NCBI GenBank assembly: GCA_002793635.1
Contig: PFEM01000036.1
Span: forward strand, 1-31,501
Direction: 5' to 3'
Source: Candidatus Shapirobacteria bacterium CG10_big_fil_rev_8_21_14_0_10_48_15
GTDB lineage: Bacteria; Patescibacteriota; Microgenomatia; PFEM01
DNA: 31,501 nucleotides
Under the pieces are notes generated by a model that had not been told where the DNA came from, ran no database searches, and was given only the letters and a program-made list of their open reading frames with translations. A program made the position numbers and the translations under genes. Below, piece by piece: positions 7,436-16,130 of this stretch (position 1 is the stretch's first letter; each line of letters starts with the position of its first letter).

Positions 7436-10312
7436 TTATCGCCACGCTTCGCAGATCAATTTGAAGTCGCAAAAGCGGCACCAAATCCCCGGGTTAGGCT
7501 TAAAGTCGCTGTGATTAATTTGCTCAGCAATTTCAATAATCGCTTGTTTGTCTTTTTCTAATTGAGCGGCCGTCCGTTGCGTCGACTTCTTCTCGCCGGT
7601 TTGCAAAAAGTAAAAACTCAAAATGACGTCCTCCGGCGGCTGGTTGTAAATTCCCTGATCGGTAACGGCTAAGGCGTAGATCGTCATCTGCAGACTGCGG
7701 TCAACTCGCTTTTGCTCCCAGGCCCGACCAGTTTTATAATCAATAATTTCCAATTTGCCACCCTGACGGTCAACCCGATCCAAACGACCCCCCACCTTCA
7801 GATCCGCCGCGACCCTAATGGCAAACCCCTGTTCCAAAGCCAACGGCAAATTTTGCGGGTCATATTCTTGCTGGTAAAATTTCTTCAGCATTTTTGCTCC
7901 CCGATTGCGCGTCTTGCGCTCGTGATCGGCGTTCGTAAGGCCGGCCGTAGACCAATTTTTGGCAAACAACACCAGCAAATCCTGCTCGGTCGGCTGGCTA
8001 CCCTGTTTGGCTTGCTGATAAAAATCCCGCAACGTGTTGTGCATGGTCGTCCCAAAAGTGAGCGTTGCCGACGGCAGAGTCGGAATCCGTTGCCAATAGC
8101 GATAACGGTACTGCAGCGGGCAGGTGGCAAAAACGTCGATCTGGGAAAAAGAAAGAAAATTAACTGCCGGCTGATCACTGACGACTAATGATTGTTTTTC
8201 TTCCTGGGGTTTTTGATAATCGAAAAAAGTTAATTGTTGGCTTTGACCTTGAATTTGCTTCTGGCTAATGATTTTTTCTCCCAAAGTTTCAGCAACAAAA
8301 GGAGAGAGCTTGATTTTGCGCCGGCCCTCACCGTAATAATCAGCGGCGGTTAGCCAAAGCCGGTTTCGGGCACGGGTCAACCCCACATAAAACAACCGCC
8401 GTTCTTCCTGCAAATGATAATCACCTTCCGGCAGAATCTCTTTAATCAGCTCATCAGGAATAGGGATTTGTTCCTGCCGTTCCCTGGTAGGAAAACGACC
8501 ACTAACTAAATTAACCAAAAAAACCACCGGAAATTCCAAACCCTTGGCAGAATGAATGGTCAACAGATTAACTTTATTTTCCGCTACCCAGTCAGTCGTA
8601 CCGGCCAATGGCGATTCGCCTCTTTCCATCGCCAGACTAATCCAGGCCACCGTTGCCTGAACTGACGCGTCTTCATGAGCTGCCTCGTAGGACTTCAGCC
8701 GGTCAAACAGTTTGGCAATGTTTTGCGCCTGCTTTTCCTGGGCCACCGTTTTATAATCTGTCAATTGCTCCAATAAACCCGAATCCTGCAAAAAATAATA
8801 AAGAATCTGACCGGCCGTTTCTTTGACCAGTAAATCCAAATGCCGGTGGACCATCTGCACAAATTTTTTAATTTTTTCTCTAGCTTCCTGATTCAAAAAA
8901 ACTTGGTCCGCTTGTTCACAGGCTTCAAAAAAAGCCATGTTTTGGCGCCGGGCGAAGTTACTGATCGCGGCCAGATCGCGGCCGGAAAGACCAAAAACGC
9001 CCATGGACAGCACCCGATACACTGCTGGCCCGTCCTCAAAATTATCCAGGAGTTTCAGATAAGCGATCAGGTCTTTGACCTCCGGCTGGCGAAACAATTG
9101 GCCCGGCCCTAAAAACTGGTAGGGAATCCCCGCCCGCGACAGCGCCCGGGTAAAAGCCTCAGCATGATTATTGGCCCGAACTAAAAGGGCAATATCCTGA
9201 TACTGATACTTTTTTTTGGTCAAGCCGCTAATTTTTTTGGCCACCGCCTCCGCTTCGTCTTCCAACCGACCAGTCAAAATCAACTTAATCGGCTGGCCAA
9301 CCACCTGACGGGCTGAAACCAATTTTTTATTAATCTTTTCCTTAACTTCCAAACGATCCGGATTATTGTGCTGAATCAGCTGGTAAGCTCGATCCAAAAT
9401 TTCTTGGGTGGAGCGATAGTTTTGCGTCAGGGTGATTAATTTAGCTTTGGGAAAATTACGACGAAACTGGATGACATTGGCAGTAGCTGCTCCTCTCCAA
9501 CGATAAATTGCCTGGTCATCATCCGCCACAACTGTTAAGTTGGCCTGTTTGCCCGCCAGAAGCCGGACCAGCTCATTTTGGGCGATGTTGGTATCTTGAA
9601 ACTCGTCGATCAGCAAGTATTTAAACTTCTGTTGATATTGCCGCAAAATATTAGGTCTGGTGCGAAACAGTTGCAAAACCCGAGTAATCAGATCGCCAAA
9701 GTCCATGACATCCTTTTGCGTTTTTAATTCCTCATAGGTTTGGTAAGCGGTCGCTAATTCCAGATATTTCTTTTGGTTATCAGTTCCTAGTTGTAAGCTA
9801 TTGGCCTTTACCCAGTGAACATATTCGCTGGGCTGGATGTCTTCATCTTTCAGTCGGGAGAAATGCTGCAACAGGCCCTCAACAAATTGGGTCGGATTGC
9901 CAAGTGGCCGGTAATAACCAAGCTTGAATTTAAACAAATGATTGATCAAAAATTGGGTGGTTTCTGCGCCGCCCATCAGCTGGTAATTGGCGTTGAGGCC
10001 AATTTGCAGGGCTTCTTGACGCAAAACCCGATCGCAAAAAGAGTGAAAGGTGCTAATCCACATGTCCGTATAGCCGTAAGGCATCGCCAAATCGACCCGC
10101 TCCTCCATTTCCCCGGCGGCTTTATCCGTAAAAGTGAGTGCCAAAATTTCGGCTGGCTTGAGTTTTTTGCTGACAATCAGGTATTTAATTCTTTCGGTGA
10201 TGACCGTGGTTTTACCGGTACCGGCGCCGGCAATCACCAGTAACGGTCCCTGACCATAACGCACCGCCGCCCGCTGCTGCGGATTGAGCTTTTTTAATTG
10301 GTTTTTATTCAT
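7436..10312 (-). CDS. UvrD-like helicase fused to Fe-S RecB-type nuclease (AddB/AdnB-like)
   Basis: 958 residues combining a complete superfamily 1A helicase with a C-terminal PD-(D/E)XK nuclease, a layout known from AdnA/AdnB and AddA, where it resects double-strand breaks. Helicase: Walker A GAGTGKT (29-35), TFTDKAAGEM, STFHSFCDRVL, IDEFQDTN, DDDQAIYRWRGA, NYRSTQEIL, TIHSAKGLEFPVVF, ERRLFYVGLTRAR. Nuclease (from about residue 715): FSQIDVFATCPLQYRYRYW, GGRLDRVD (D845), IDYKTG (D858, K860) and QMTIY (Q875, Y879). Cys731, Cys945, Cys948 and Cys954 fit the 4Fe-4S cage of AddB and Cas4 nucleases. Its ATG overlaps the RmuC stop by 8 bases, so the two are co-transcribed. No separate AddA/RecC-like partner lies nearby. 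Confidence 0.9.
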   Translation of the reverse strand: MNKNQLKKLNPQQRAAVRYGQGPLLVIAGAGTGKTTVITERIKYLIVSKKLKPAEILALTFTDKAAGEMEERVDLAMPYGYTDMWISTFHSFCDRVLRQEALQIGLNANYQLMGGAETTQFLINHLFKFKLGYYRPLGNPTQFVEGLLQHFSRLKDEDIQPSEYVHWVKANSLQLGTDNQKKYLELATAYQTYEELKTQKDVMDFGDLITRVLQLFRTRPNILRQYQQKFKYLLIDEFQDTNIAQNELVRLLAGKQANLTVVADDDQAIYRWRGAATANVIQFRRNFPKAKLITLTQNYRSTQEILDRAYQLIQHNNPDRLEVKEKINKKLVSARQVVGQPIKLILTGRLEDEAEAVAKKISGLTKKKYQYQDIALLVRANNHAEAFTRALSRAGIPYQFLGPGQLFRQPEVKDLIAYLKLLDNFEDGPAVYRVLSMGVFGLSGRDLAAISNFARRQNMAFFEACEQADQVFLNQEAREKIKKFVQMVHRHLDLLVKETAGQILYYFLQDSGLLEQLTDYKTVAQEKQAQNIAKLFDRLKSYEAAHEDASVQATVAWISLAMERGESPLAGTTDWVAENKVNLLTIHSAKGLEFPVVFLVNLVSGRFPTRERQEQIPIPDELIKEILPEGDYHLQEERRLFYVGLTRARNRLWLTAADYYGEGRRKIKLSPFVAETLGEKIISQKQIQGQSQQLTFFDYQKPQEEKQSLVVSDQPAVNFLSFSQIDVFATCPLQYRYRYWQRIPTLPSATLTFGTTMHNTLRDFYQQAKQGSQPTEQDLLVLFAKNWSTAGLTNADHERKTRNRGAKMLKKFYQQEYDPQNLPLALEQGFAIRVAADLKVGGRLDRVDRQGGKLEIIDYKTGRAWEQKRVDRSLQMTIYALAVTDQGIYNQPPEDVILSFYFLQTGEKKSTQRTAAQLEKDKQAIIEIAEQINHSDFKPNPGIWCRFCDFKLICEAWR

Positions 10313-11333
10313 GAAGGACTTTCCCGTCTTGCTTGGCCGGGGTCAGGGTTTGGACGGAAGTCAATTTTTGCCCCATCAGGGTAAATTCCTGATTGACATT
10401 GGCCATTTGGTTGTAGGAATTAGTGACGTGTCTACCCAAGACGCCCAGCGTGCCGGCCAGCTTTTGATAATCCTTTTGAATCGCCCGTAATAGCGAAAAA
10501 ACTTGACGCGATTGCTGCTCAATTTCTTTACCTTCAAAAGAAAGCATAATCACCTGTAAGTTGGCATACAACGTGTTGGGAGAAACCGGATAAACCCGCT
10601 TTTGGCGAGCATATTCCGTCAGCGGGAGATCATTAACCGCTTCATAGTAAATTGGTTCCGAAGGAATGTACATCAGGGCAAAATCCATCGTGCCCTCCTC
10701 AGGCAAAATATATTTGGCCGCAATATCATCAATATGCTTTTTAACATCCCGCGAGAAATCACGGTGAGCTGCTTTGCGCTCTTCTTCCGACTCGGCTGCC
10801 ATCATTTTTTGAAAATTTTCCGCCGGAAATTTGGAGTCAATCGGCAAAATGCCGGCATCCGTTTTGATCGCCGCGTCTACTTTGGCACCACTTTTAAAAG
10901 CGTATTGGAGAAAAAAACTGTTTTTGGGAAACATTTGCGAAATCAAATCCTTCAGCACTTGCTCCCCAATATTGCCCCGCAACTTGGGACTGCGCAGATA
11001 GTCTTGCAGTTGCTTCATGGACAAAGAAAGTTCCGTAAATTTCCCGGCTTCACGCTGGACTTGAGCCATCAGTCGGGCCGCATTATCCAAACGCTGATTA
11101 AGCTCTTGGTTACTTTTTTGCAAAGTGTCGTTGAGGTTTTTGTTACCGCTGCTTAGGGCCTGGTTTAACGTCTTGGTCGTGTTTTCCAAAGAGGTCTGCA
11201 TGGACTTGAGCCACGCGGTCAGGGTGTCATCCGGCTTTTGCTGGGCCAGCTTATTCAGCCGACGGTTAAGAAAATAAACGGCGGCGGCCACCACCACCAC
11301 CAGCAAAACGGCAATCAAATAAGGCTCGTTCAT
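10305..11333 (-). CDS. rmuC: DNA recombination protein RmuC
   Basis: RmuC-family protein, a membrane-tethered predicted nuclease that limits inversions at repeats and has been linked to defence in other bacteria. I start it at ATG 11333 instead of the longer open frame to 11459, because the protein then begins MNEPYLIAVLLVVVV with a membrane anchor at residues 5-22 and a TAGAAT box lies 10 bases upstream. After the anchor come a coiled-coil stretch (about 35-120) and the RmuC domain with RGNIGEQVLKDL, DAAIKTDAGILPIDSKFP and ALMYIPSEPIYYEA. The length of 342 residues is slightly short for the family. It overlaps the helicase-nuclease start, and the pair probably acts in DNA end processing. Confidence 0.9.
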   Translation of the reverse strand: MNEPYLIAVLLVVVVAAAVYFLNRRLNKLAQQKPDDTLTAWLKSMQTSLENTTKTLNQALSSGNKNLNDTLQKSNQELNQRLDNAARLMAQVQREAGKFTELSLSMKQLQDYLRSPKLRGNIGEQVLKDLISQMFPKNSFFLQYAFKSGAKVDAAIKTDAGILPIDSKFPAENFQKMMAAESEEERKAAHRDFSRDVKKHIDDIAAKYILPEEGTMDFALMYIPSEPIYYEAVNDLPLTEYARQKRVYPVSPNTLYANLQVIMLSFEGKEIEQQSRQVFSLLRAIQKDYQKLAGTLGVLGRHVTNSYNQMANVNQEFTLMGQKLTSVQTLTPAKQDGKVLHE

Positions 11334-11343
11334 CGCGTCTTTA

Positions 11344-11368
11344 ATTCTAACAAAGGCTGGGTTAAAAT
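11344..11368. promoter_or_regulatory. Back-to-back leaderless promoters (rmuC and 109-residue gene)
   Basis: Minus strand: TAGAAT (11344-11349), 10 bases before the rmuC ATG. Plus strand: TAAAAT (11363-11368), 6 bases before ATG 11375, with a weak TTTAAT at 11340-11345. The two promoters occupy the same 42-base divergent gap, so they probably compete for RNA polymerase. Confidence 0.5.
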
Positions 11369-11374
11369 CAAAGC

Positions 11375-11704
11375 ATGCCGCAACGCCGCAAAAACTTTCT
11401 TCCCACGCTAATTTTAGCCATTTCATTTTGGGGAGTGGGGGGGTGGCTGGTTTGGTCACAACCGCCCAACAGTCATTTTTGGATTGGCTTGTTTTTGCTG
11501 ATGCTTTTTTTCGCCTTGTTTTTAACGGCGGCGCTCATTTTTAACCACTCTGGCCGGGGATTATTGCTGGCTTTATTTACCGTCAGCGCGCTTTTGCTGC
11601 GCCTTTTTCAAATCGGCCACCCGCTTAATTTGGCCATACTGGCGGCGATTTTTATTATTCTGGGCATTGCCTTGGCGAAAACCCCACCAAAAGCAAGCCG
11701 CTAG
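11375..11704 (+). CDS. Small four-helix membrane protein, unknown function
   Basis: 109 residues with four hydrophobic segments at about 10-28, 35-57, 62-80 and 84-100, short loops and a basic N-terminus (MPQRRKN), so probably an inner-membrane protein with cytoplasmic ends. No domain is recognised. ATG 11375 lies 6 bases after a TAAAAT box, which supports a leaderless start. The last 132 bases overlap the 3' end of the opposing 1034-residue membrane protein gene. The overlap is in the polar tail of that protein and in helices 3-4 of this one. Confidence 0.65.
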   Translation: MPQRRKNFLPTLILAISFWGVGGWLVWSQPPNSHFWIGLFLLMLFFALFLTAALIFNHSGRGLLLALFTVSALLLRLFQIGHPLNLAILAAIFIILGIALAKTPPKASR

Positions 11705-14677
11705 AACCAAAAAGCCCAGATATTCCAACCCTTGCGGCCAGAAAAAAATCCAAGGCCGTTGGCCCTCATTGTTCAGCTCCCAACCATTGGCCCAATTATT
11801 AATCAGCACGTGTTTCAGCAATTTAGGCCCTCCGTCTTCCCAACCAAGGGCCAGCCAACCAGAGTCAAAACTTTGATCAAAAAACAAGCGCTTGTTTTTT
11901 TGATCAATGGGCGCTAGCCACTGATAGTCAACAGGAAAAATTTTGACCGCTTTCAGTTGGTTAACCGACGGGACTTGCCCAATTGAATAATTGCTAAGAT
12001 TCAAATCAAAACCTTTTTCGCCTGTTGACTGAGGTGGAATTAAAAAAAGCTGCGTTTTAAAATCAGCCCCCTCGTGTAATTTAATGTCCAAATCACAGCG
12101 TCTTGTCTGATAATTGGTTAGGCAAAAACGAATCGGTAAACCCTGGATATTCTTTGATTCCACTAACAATGCATAACCCTGATTATGTAGCAATTGGGGA
12201 TAGTAAAAGGTATCGCAAAGGTTACCGTTTTGCGAAAAATATTCAATATATTGATTATCATCAGCGCCGGTAATTTTTCTGAAGTACTTTTGCGGGGCAA
12301 TCCCACAGCTGGTATCTTGACGCTGAAGCACCGGCAAATTACCCAAGCTCCCTTCCTGCAAAAGACTTATTGCCTCTTCATTACTGTTTTGTTTATAAAA
12401 GGTCAAGCTGAGTTGGCGAACTTTAAGTTCTGTGTAAGCGTTGGCCACTAAGGAAAATTGCAGCTGATAATTTGCCGCACCACCAACTATTTCAAAAAAT
12501 GGATAATCATATCTCTGCGCTGCACACCGCCCCAAACGATTATCGAATAGGCAAAAGTTAGCATCGCCCTCTTTTAATAAATCAACTTTTAACCAAAGAT
12601 TTGCCTCGTTAAGGGGCAGGGGCAGCTGGAAAAGCGGTAATTTGACACAGGCATTTGCTGCTTGGGCCGAAAGTTTAAACCCCCTACCAGCATCAAGCAA
12701 ATCATAAGCAAAACTTTGGTCTAGCAAAATCGGGCCGCAATTCTCCGGAAAAAGAAAAAACTTCTCAAAATCTACCTTGATGACCTTTTCCGGTCGAGTT
12801 AATTGTAAAGCTGTTTTTGCCGGCAGCTGGCTAACGACCTTGTCGTAATTAGCCCCGACAATTTCCTCCGTAGACTGCAGATTATAAATCTTGTTATTTT
12901 GTAAATTACCTACCTTATAAATACTGATCTTGGGACCAAATTTTTTGGCCAGTTGAAACTCGTTTTGCTGACTCAAAATAACTTTAGTCTCCTCGAAAAG
13001 CAAAACTTTTTGGTCGTGGTTGGGGTCAAAAATATTTTCGTCCAGCAAGATCCAGTTAATATTATATTTTTGCACAAAAGACGAAAGCAAAGACGAATTT
13101 TGAGAATAAAGCGCGTAACTTAGCTCTCGATAGGCTTCCTGGTTATATTGGGACCAACGGTCAAACTCTCGATCCAAAAGAGGTTGCTTAAGACCAAACC
13201 ACAAAAAACCAGCGCCCTGGTAGCCCCAACCATAATAATTCCAACCCCACAAATCAGGCATCGGCAACTTCAAAATGCGACCGGCGGTTTGCTGATCAAA
13301 CCAGGCAAACATTTCAAAATACTCATTGGGAATTTTAATTCTCATTTGCGGACTAACTAAATAACCAGCAAAAGCCGGCCGCATGTAAAAAATCAAACTG
13401 CCGGTAATTATCGCCGCTACCAACAACGAAATTATTTTCCTTTTGGCAAATAGAACTCTAACTGCCTGACCGAAAAAAATTGCCTCTACAAAAATCAACA
13501 AAATTGAAAATTTAGTAAAAGGAAAGCGCAAAATTTCTCTTGCAAGAGACCAACGGCCGATAAGCCAACTGTAGATTGGTGACAGCAGGGGGTTCAGAAT
13601 CATCATGAAGAAAAACAAAAAAATAAAGACCGGCAGCCAAGAGACTAACACTACCTCTTTTTTAAACAGCGCCGTTGCCAAACCGACCGCCACTAACAAA
13701 AAAAATAGGTATCCCAAAAAAGACACCTCGGGATTATTAAGGTGAACTTGCCATGCACGTAAAAGTGGTCCAAACCCAACTTCTGGTTGGTAAACTTGCC
13801 AATTAAACAGGAAGCTTTTAAATAACGCTACCTCTGCCAAGCCGCTGAATTCCTGTCCCTGAGCAATCGCCTCATCGGTAAAAAGCTGGTGAATTTTAGA
13901 AGCTTCCACTTCCCCACTGTGTCGGCAAACATAGTAAAGATTCGGCCCGAGCCAAAAAAAATTAGTTACCAAAATGGCAAAAAACAGCAAAAAAATTCTT
14001 TTCCGCAAAAAAATCTTTTGAGGGGAAAAAATCAAAAAGCCAGCCAGATACAAAACAACGACTACTAAATAAACATAAAAAAGGGTGGCGGTGTGCGCCA
14101 TTGGTGCTGCCAAAAAGCTAACCAACCCGAAAAGCAGTAGACAATTTTTCTTCCCTGTTTGGATGAATTGAGTCATTAGTAAAAATAACCAGCCTAGGGC
14201 GGCGTACTGGGTGGCAAACATTTCCAAAGGGACAACAAAATGTTGTACTGTCCCCAAATTAAGGAGGTAAAAAAGTGCTCCCAAAAAGGCTGGTATGTTT
14301 TGCCGCCAAGCAACTTCTCTTTCAAAAACAATTTTTTTAAGAAAGGAATAAACTCCCAGAGGGCCCAAAAGCAGACAAACAAAAAAATAAAAATAGCGCA
14401 AAAAGGAGACGGGCAAAAGTAAAGAAGCCAGAAATAAAAAAATCAGCCGCGGCAATTCCGCAGCATGGGCTTGAGAAGCCGTTGCTCCCAAACCTTGATG
14501 CTCTTGCCAAGCACCGCTGATCGCCCGCCCAAAACCTAAAGAAAAGCTAAACTCCGGGTGAAGTGTGTCCCAACCGGTAAGCCACGTCCCGGGGGAATAA
14601 TTCCGCACGCAAATAATAATGGCTATTAGGGCAATTAAAGCCGGCCAAAAACTTGCCTTTTTGAAAATTTTCCTCAT
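11573..14677 (-). CDS. Large multi-pass membrane protein, GT-C/YfhO-like
   Basis: 1034 residues. About a dozen transmembrane helices fill residues 10-460, a long extracytoplasmic region follows (about 460-975, with PMPDLWGWNYYGWGYQGAG near 480 and two cysteine-containing beta-rich segments), then one last helix (EYLGFLVLAACFWWGF) and a basic cytoplasmic tail. The architecture resembles GT-C glycosyltransferases and YfhO/arabinofuranosyltransferase-like proteins. The catalytic loop after helix 1 may be WDTLHPEFSFSLGF (D37). Substrate unknown; an envelope glycan is a reasonable guess. An inverted repeat lies just upstream (14696-14737). The C-terminus overlaps the opposing 109-residue gene. Confidence 0.7.
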   Translation of the reverse strand: MRKIFKKASFWPALIALIAIIICVRNYSPGTWLTGWDTLHPEFSFSLGFGRAISGAWQEHQGLGATASQAHAAELPRLIFLFLASLLLPVSFLRYFYFFVCLLLGPLGVYSFLKKIVFEREVAWRQNIPAFLGALFYLLNLGTVQHFVVPLEMFATQYAALGWLFLLMTQFIQTGKKNCLLLFGLVSFLAAPMAHTATLFYVYLVVVVLYLAGFLIFSPQKIFLRKRIFLLFFAILVTNFFWLGPNLYYVCRHSGEVEASKIHQLFTDEAIAQGQEFSGLAEVALFKSFLFNWQVYQPEVGFGPLLRAWQVHLNNPEVSFLGYLFFLLVAVGLATALFKKEVVLVSWLPVFIFLFFFMMILNPLLSPIYSWLIGRWSLAREILRFPFTKFSILLIFVEAIFFGQAVRVLFAKRKIISLLVAAIITGSLIFYMRPAFAGYLVSPQMRIKIPNEYFEMFAWFDQQTAGRILKLPMPDLWGWNYYGWGYQGAGFLWFGLKQPLLDREFDRWSQYNQEAYRELSYALYSQNSSLLSSFVQKYNINWILLDENIFDPNHDQKVLLFEETKVILSQQNEFQLAKKFGPKISIYKVGNLQNNKIYNLQSTEEIVGANYDKVVSQLPAKTALQLTRPEKVIKVDFEKFFLFPENCGPILLDQSFAYDLLDAGRGFKLSAQAANACVKLPLFQLPLPLNEANLWLKVDLLKEGDANFCLFDNRLGRCAAQRYDYPFFEIVGGAANYQLQFSLVANAYTELKVRQLSLTFYKQNSNEEAISLLQEGSLGNLPVLQRQDTSCGIAPQKYFRKITGADDNQYIEYFSQNGNLCDTFYYPQLLHNQGYALLVESKNIQGLPIRFCLTNYQTRRCDLDIKLHEGADFKTQLFLIPPQSTGEKGFDLNLSNYSIGQVPSVNQLKAVKIFPVDYQWLAPIDQKNKRLFFDQSFDSGWLALGWEDGGPKLLKHVLINNWANGWELNNEGQRPWIFFWPQGLEYLGFLVLAACFWWGFRQGNAQNNKNRRQYGQIKRVADLKKAQQKRADGK

Positions 14678-14695
14678 AAAGTTGTTTCATTTTTT

Positions 14696-14737
14696 GATTG
14701 TCCCAAAACACAAATTTCTTTTTGTTTTAAGACAATC
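14696..14737. repeat. Inverted repeat upstream of the large membrane protein gene
   Basis: GATTGTC (14696-14702) and GACAATC (14731-14737) flank an A/T-rich core that can itself pair (AAAACA with TTGTTTT). It lies 19 bases before the minus-strand ATG at 14677, so it is a possible leader hairpin or operator. Confidence 0.45.
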
Positions 14738-14771
14738 AGGCATCATCAAAGCAACTCCATTTTCTCTGGCG

Positions 14772-14800
14772 AGAAAAGAAGACAGCCAAGGGCTGTTTTT
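14772..14800. terminator. Bidirectional terminator hairpin
   Basis: ACAGCC (14782-14787), loop AAG, GGCTGT (14791-14796), with a T run on the plus strand to 14800 and a T-rich tract (CTTCTTTTC) on the minus strand. It ends the minus-strand transcript of the 324-residue protein gene before the next gene. Confidence 0.6.
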
Positions 14801-14819
14801 CCTGATTGCTTGGTCGAGA

Positions 14820-14870
14820 GACCGCCGTAATGTTTTCTGTTCTTCACTGAACAGCACATCCTCGGCGGTC
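14820..14870 (-). other. Large stem-loop after the 324-residue protein gene
   Basis: GACCGCCG (14820-14827) pairs perfectly with CGGCGGTC (14863-14870). The loop holds a second perfect hairpin, CTGTTC/GAACAG (14837-14854). It begins 21 bases past the stop codon and precedes the T-tailed terminator. The nested layout resembles the 3' structure at 6871-6932. Confidence 0.65.
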
Positions 14871-14891
14871 CCCGACCTTGACGTTTCGCAA

Positions 14892-15866
14892 CTACTCCGC
14901 GTTGGTCTTGACCAACGTCCATTTGGATAGGTCAGTAGCTTCGATCCTAAACTTCTGGTAGTAGTGAGTGCTCGCGTCGAAAAGCACAACATAAGTCGTT
15001 GAGCAACCCAACGCGCCACAATTTGTGGAGGATTGCGCCGCATCTTTCACTTGCGAACTGGCCTGCAGTTGCTGCAAAAACCAATTGCTAGACACGTAGG
15101 CGCCTGGTTGGAGCTTCGACCAGATCGCATGGCCAGCCCTAAAGCCGGTAACCTTCGCGGTCATATTCAGGTCCGTATCTACCAGACCATCGTCGATACG
15201 CCCGCGGATCACCACCAGATAGTTAGTCCCTGACATGGGCTCCATGGCCAGTAAGACATCGCCCAACTGGATGTTACCCTCTCCCATGGAGAAGTAAGCA
15301 AAACCACCTTCGGGAATGTTGGCCGAGTGTGTCATCTCAACGCTGGGAATGACCCACGCGGCACTGGCGTCCAGAATCCGGCCCGGTTCGGCGATCAGCC
15401 ACGCAGACTCTGGGTTGATGACCTTAACGGCCTTGACGGGCGTCCGAAAGAGCGAGCCAATCATCGGCAGCCCTACACCCACAGTCATGACCCCAGTGGT
15501 CGTCACCGGCGTCGTGGCTACCATGGATACGGAGCTAAACCCCATCAGCCGTGCCACTTCGGTCGCCACCACCTGGGCAACAGCGTCTTCAAATTGGGCT
15601 GTTGCGTCTGGCGTAGGCATTGGGGTAGCCGTTGGCGGGACCGGCGTCACCTCGACAACACGCGTGACTTCCTTCTCGACCTCAACAGCTTCCTTGGCCA
15701 CCCGTGTCACTTCGACCAGCTTCTCCTTGGTCACAACGACGGTTTGTTCGACGACCTTCTCCGGGATTGGCCTCGTCCAACCCGCAATGCCAACAGCAAC
15801 CAAAACCACCACGACGATGACAACAGCTCCCGAAACAAGCCACACAACCCACCTTGGAATATTCAT
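14892..15866 (-). CDS. Membrane-anchored extracytoplasmic protein with VEVTR stalk
   Basis: 324 residues: an N-terminal membrane anchor (about 8-29), a charged stalk with repeated VEVTR/VEVEKEVTR motifs (about 35-75), a Pro/Thr hinge (TPVPPTATPMPTP), then an outer domain of about 240 residues with no family that I recognise. Two cysteines close together (NCGALGCS) near residue 285 may form a disulfide. The start is ATG 15866 with a strong GGAGG 4 bases upstream. Codon use and GC differ from neighbouring genes. The VEVTR stalk is shared with the lipoprotein at 6954-7364 and recalls Chloroflexi surface proteins. It is transcribed alone, from a promoter carrying a perfect palindrome, and ends in a two-part 3' stem-loop. 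It could be a surface sensor or binding protein; function unknown. Confidence 0.75.
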   Translation of the reverse strand: MNIPRWVVWLVSGAVVIVVVVLVAVGIAGWTRPIPEKVVEQTVVVTKEKLVEVTRVAKEAVEVEKEVTRVVEVTPVPPTATPMPTPDATAQFEDAVAQVVATEVARLMGFSSVSMVATTPVTTTGVMTVGVGLPMIGSLFRTPVKAVKVINPESAWLIAEPGRILDASAAWVIPSVEMTHSANIPEGGFAYFSMGEGNIQLGDVLLAMEPMSGTNYLVVIRGRIDDGLVDTDLNMTAKVTGFRAGHAIWSKLQPGAYVSSNWFLQQLQASSQVKDAAQSSTNCGALGCSTTYVVLFDASTHYYQKFRIEATDLSKWTLVKTNAE

Positions 15867-15933
15867 GTTGCCTCCTGAATCGCAGTTAGACGTCTACCAA
15901 ACTATTCGGCAGATCGTCGGCGGGGAACGCTTT

Positions 15934-15962
15934 ATTATACTAAAGGAGAATTCTCCTGTTAT
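15934..15962 (-). promoter_or_regulatory. Promoter of the 324-residue protein gene
   Basis: Minus strand ATAACA (15957-15962), 17-base spacer, consensus TATAAT (15934-15939). Transcription should start near 15927, leaving a leader of about 60 bases ending in GGAGG. Confidence 0.65.
15944..15957. promoter_or_regulatory. Perfect 14-bp palindromic operator candidate
   Basis: AGGAGAATTCTCCT, symmetric over all 14 bases, fills the spacer between the -35 and -10 boxes. A dimeric repressor bound there would block RNA polymerase. No second copy was noticed in the window. Confidence 0.6.
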
Positions 15963-16001
15963 TTTTGATGATGCCTGTTAAAGTGCTTCAGCCAACCCAT
16001 C

Positions 16002-16080
16002 ACTTTCGCCAACGAAAGTTAGCATTCACTGAAACGGCCTGATTTAAAATCAGGGAGAGAATTAGCATTAAGCTAATTCT
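16002..16080. other. Three consecutive perfect hairpins in a gene gap
   Basis: The 264-base gap 15867-16130 holds three perfect inverted repeats: ACTTTCG/CGAAAGT with a 4-base loop (16002-16019), CCTGATT/AATCAGG with a 3-base loop (16038-16054) and AGAATTAGC/GCTAATTCT with a 5-base loop (16058-16080). None has a T tail, so they are not ordinary intrinsic terminators. They lie 3' of the DUF11 gene and 5' of the promoter at 15934. Confidence 0.6.
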
Positions 16081-16130
16081 GTCGCTGACACCAAATCAAA
16101 GGAAAATTGTTTAAGGTACTGGGCAGAAGA

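Noticed and set aside
7770..7790. GGTCAACCCGATCC in the helicase-nuclease as another 9-bp repeat
   Set aside because: It encodes RLDRVD, the conserved nuclease motif with catalytic Asp845, so the resemblance is explained by protein function and it is not tandem.
11334..11459. Longer N-terminus for RmuC
   Set aside because: The extra 42 residues run through both divergent promoters and the 109-residue gene. ATG 11333 places the membrane anchor at the N-terminus as usual.
14687..15043. 118-residue minus-strand frame over the 3' end of the surface-protein gene
   Set aside because: Runs through the nested stem-loop and terminator and has no ribosome site. It is an out-of-frame reading of the gene and its 3' structures.
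15316..15981. 221-residue plus-strand open frame opposite the VEVTR protein
   Set aside because: Low-complexity Thr/Ser/Ala product that mirrors the coding strand of the gene at 14892-15866; no start signals.
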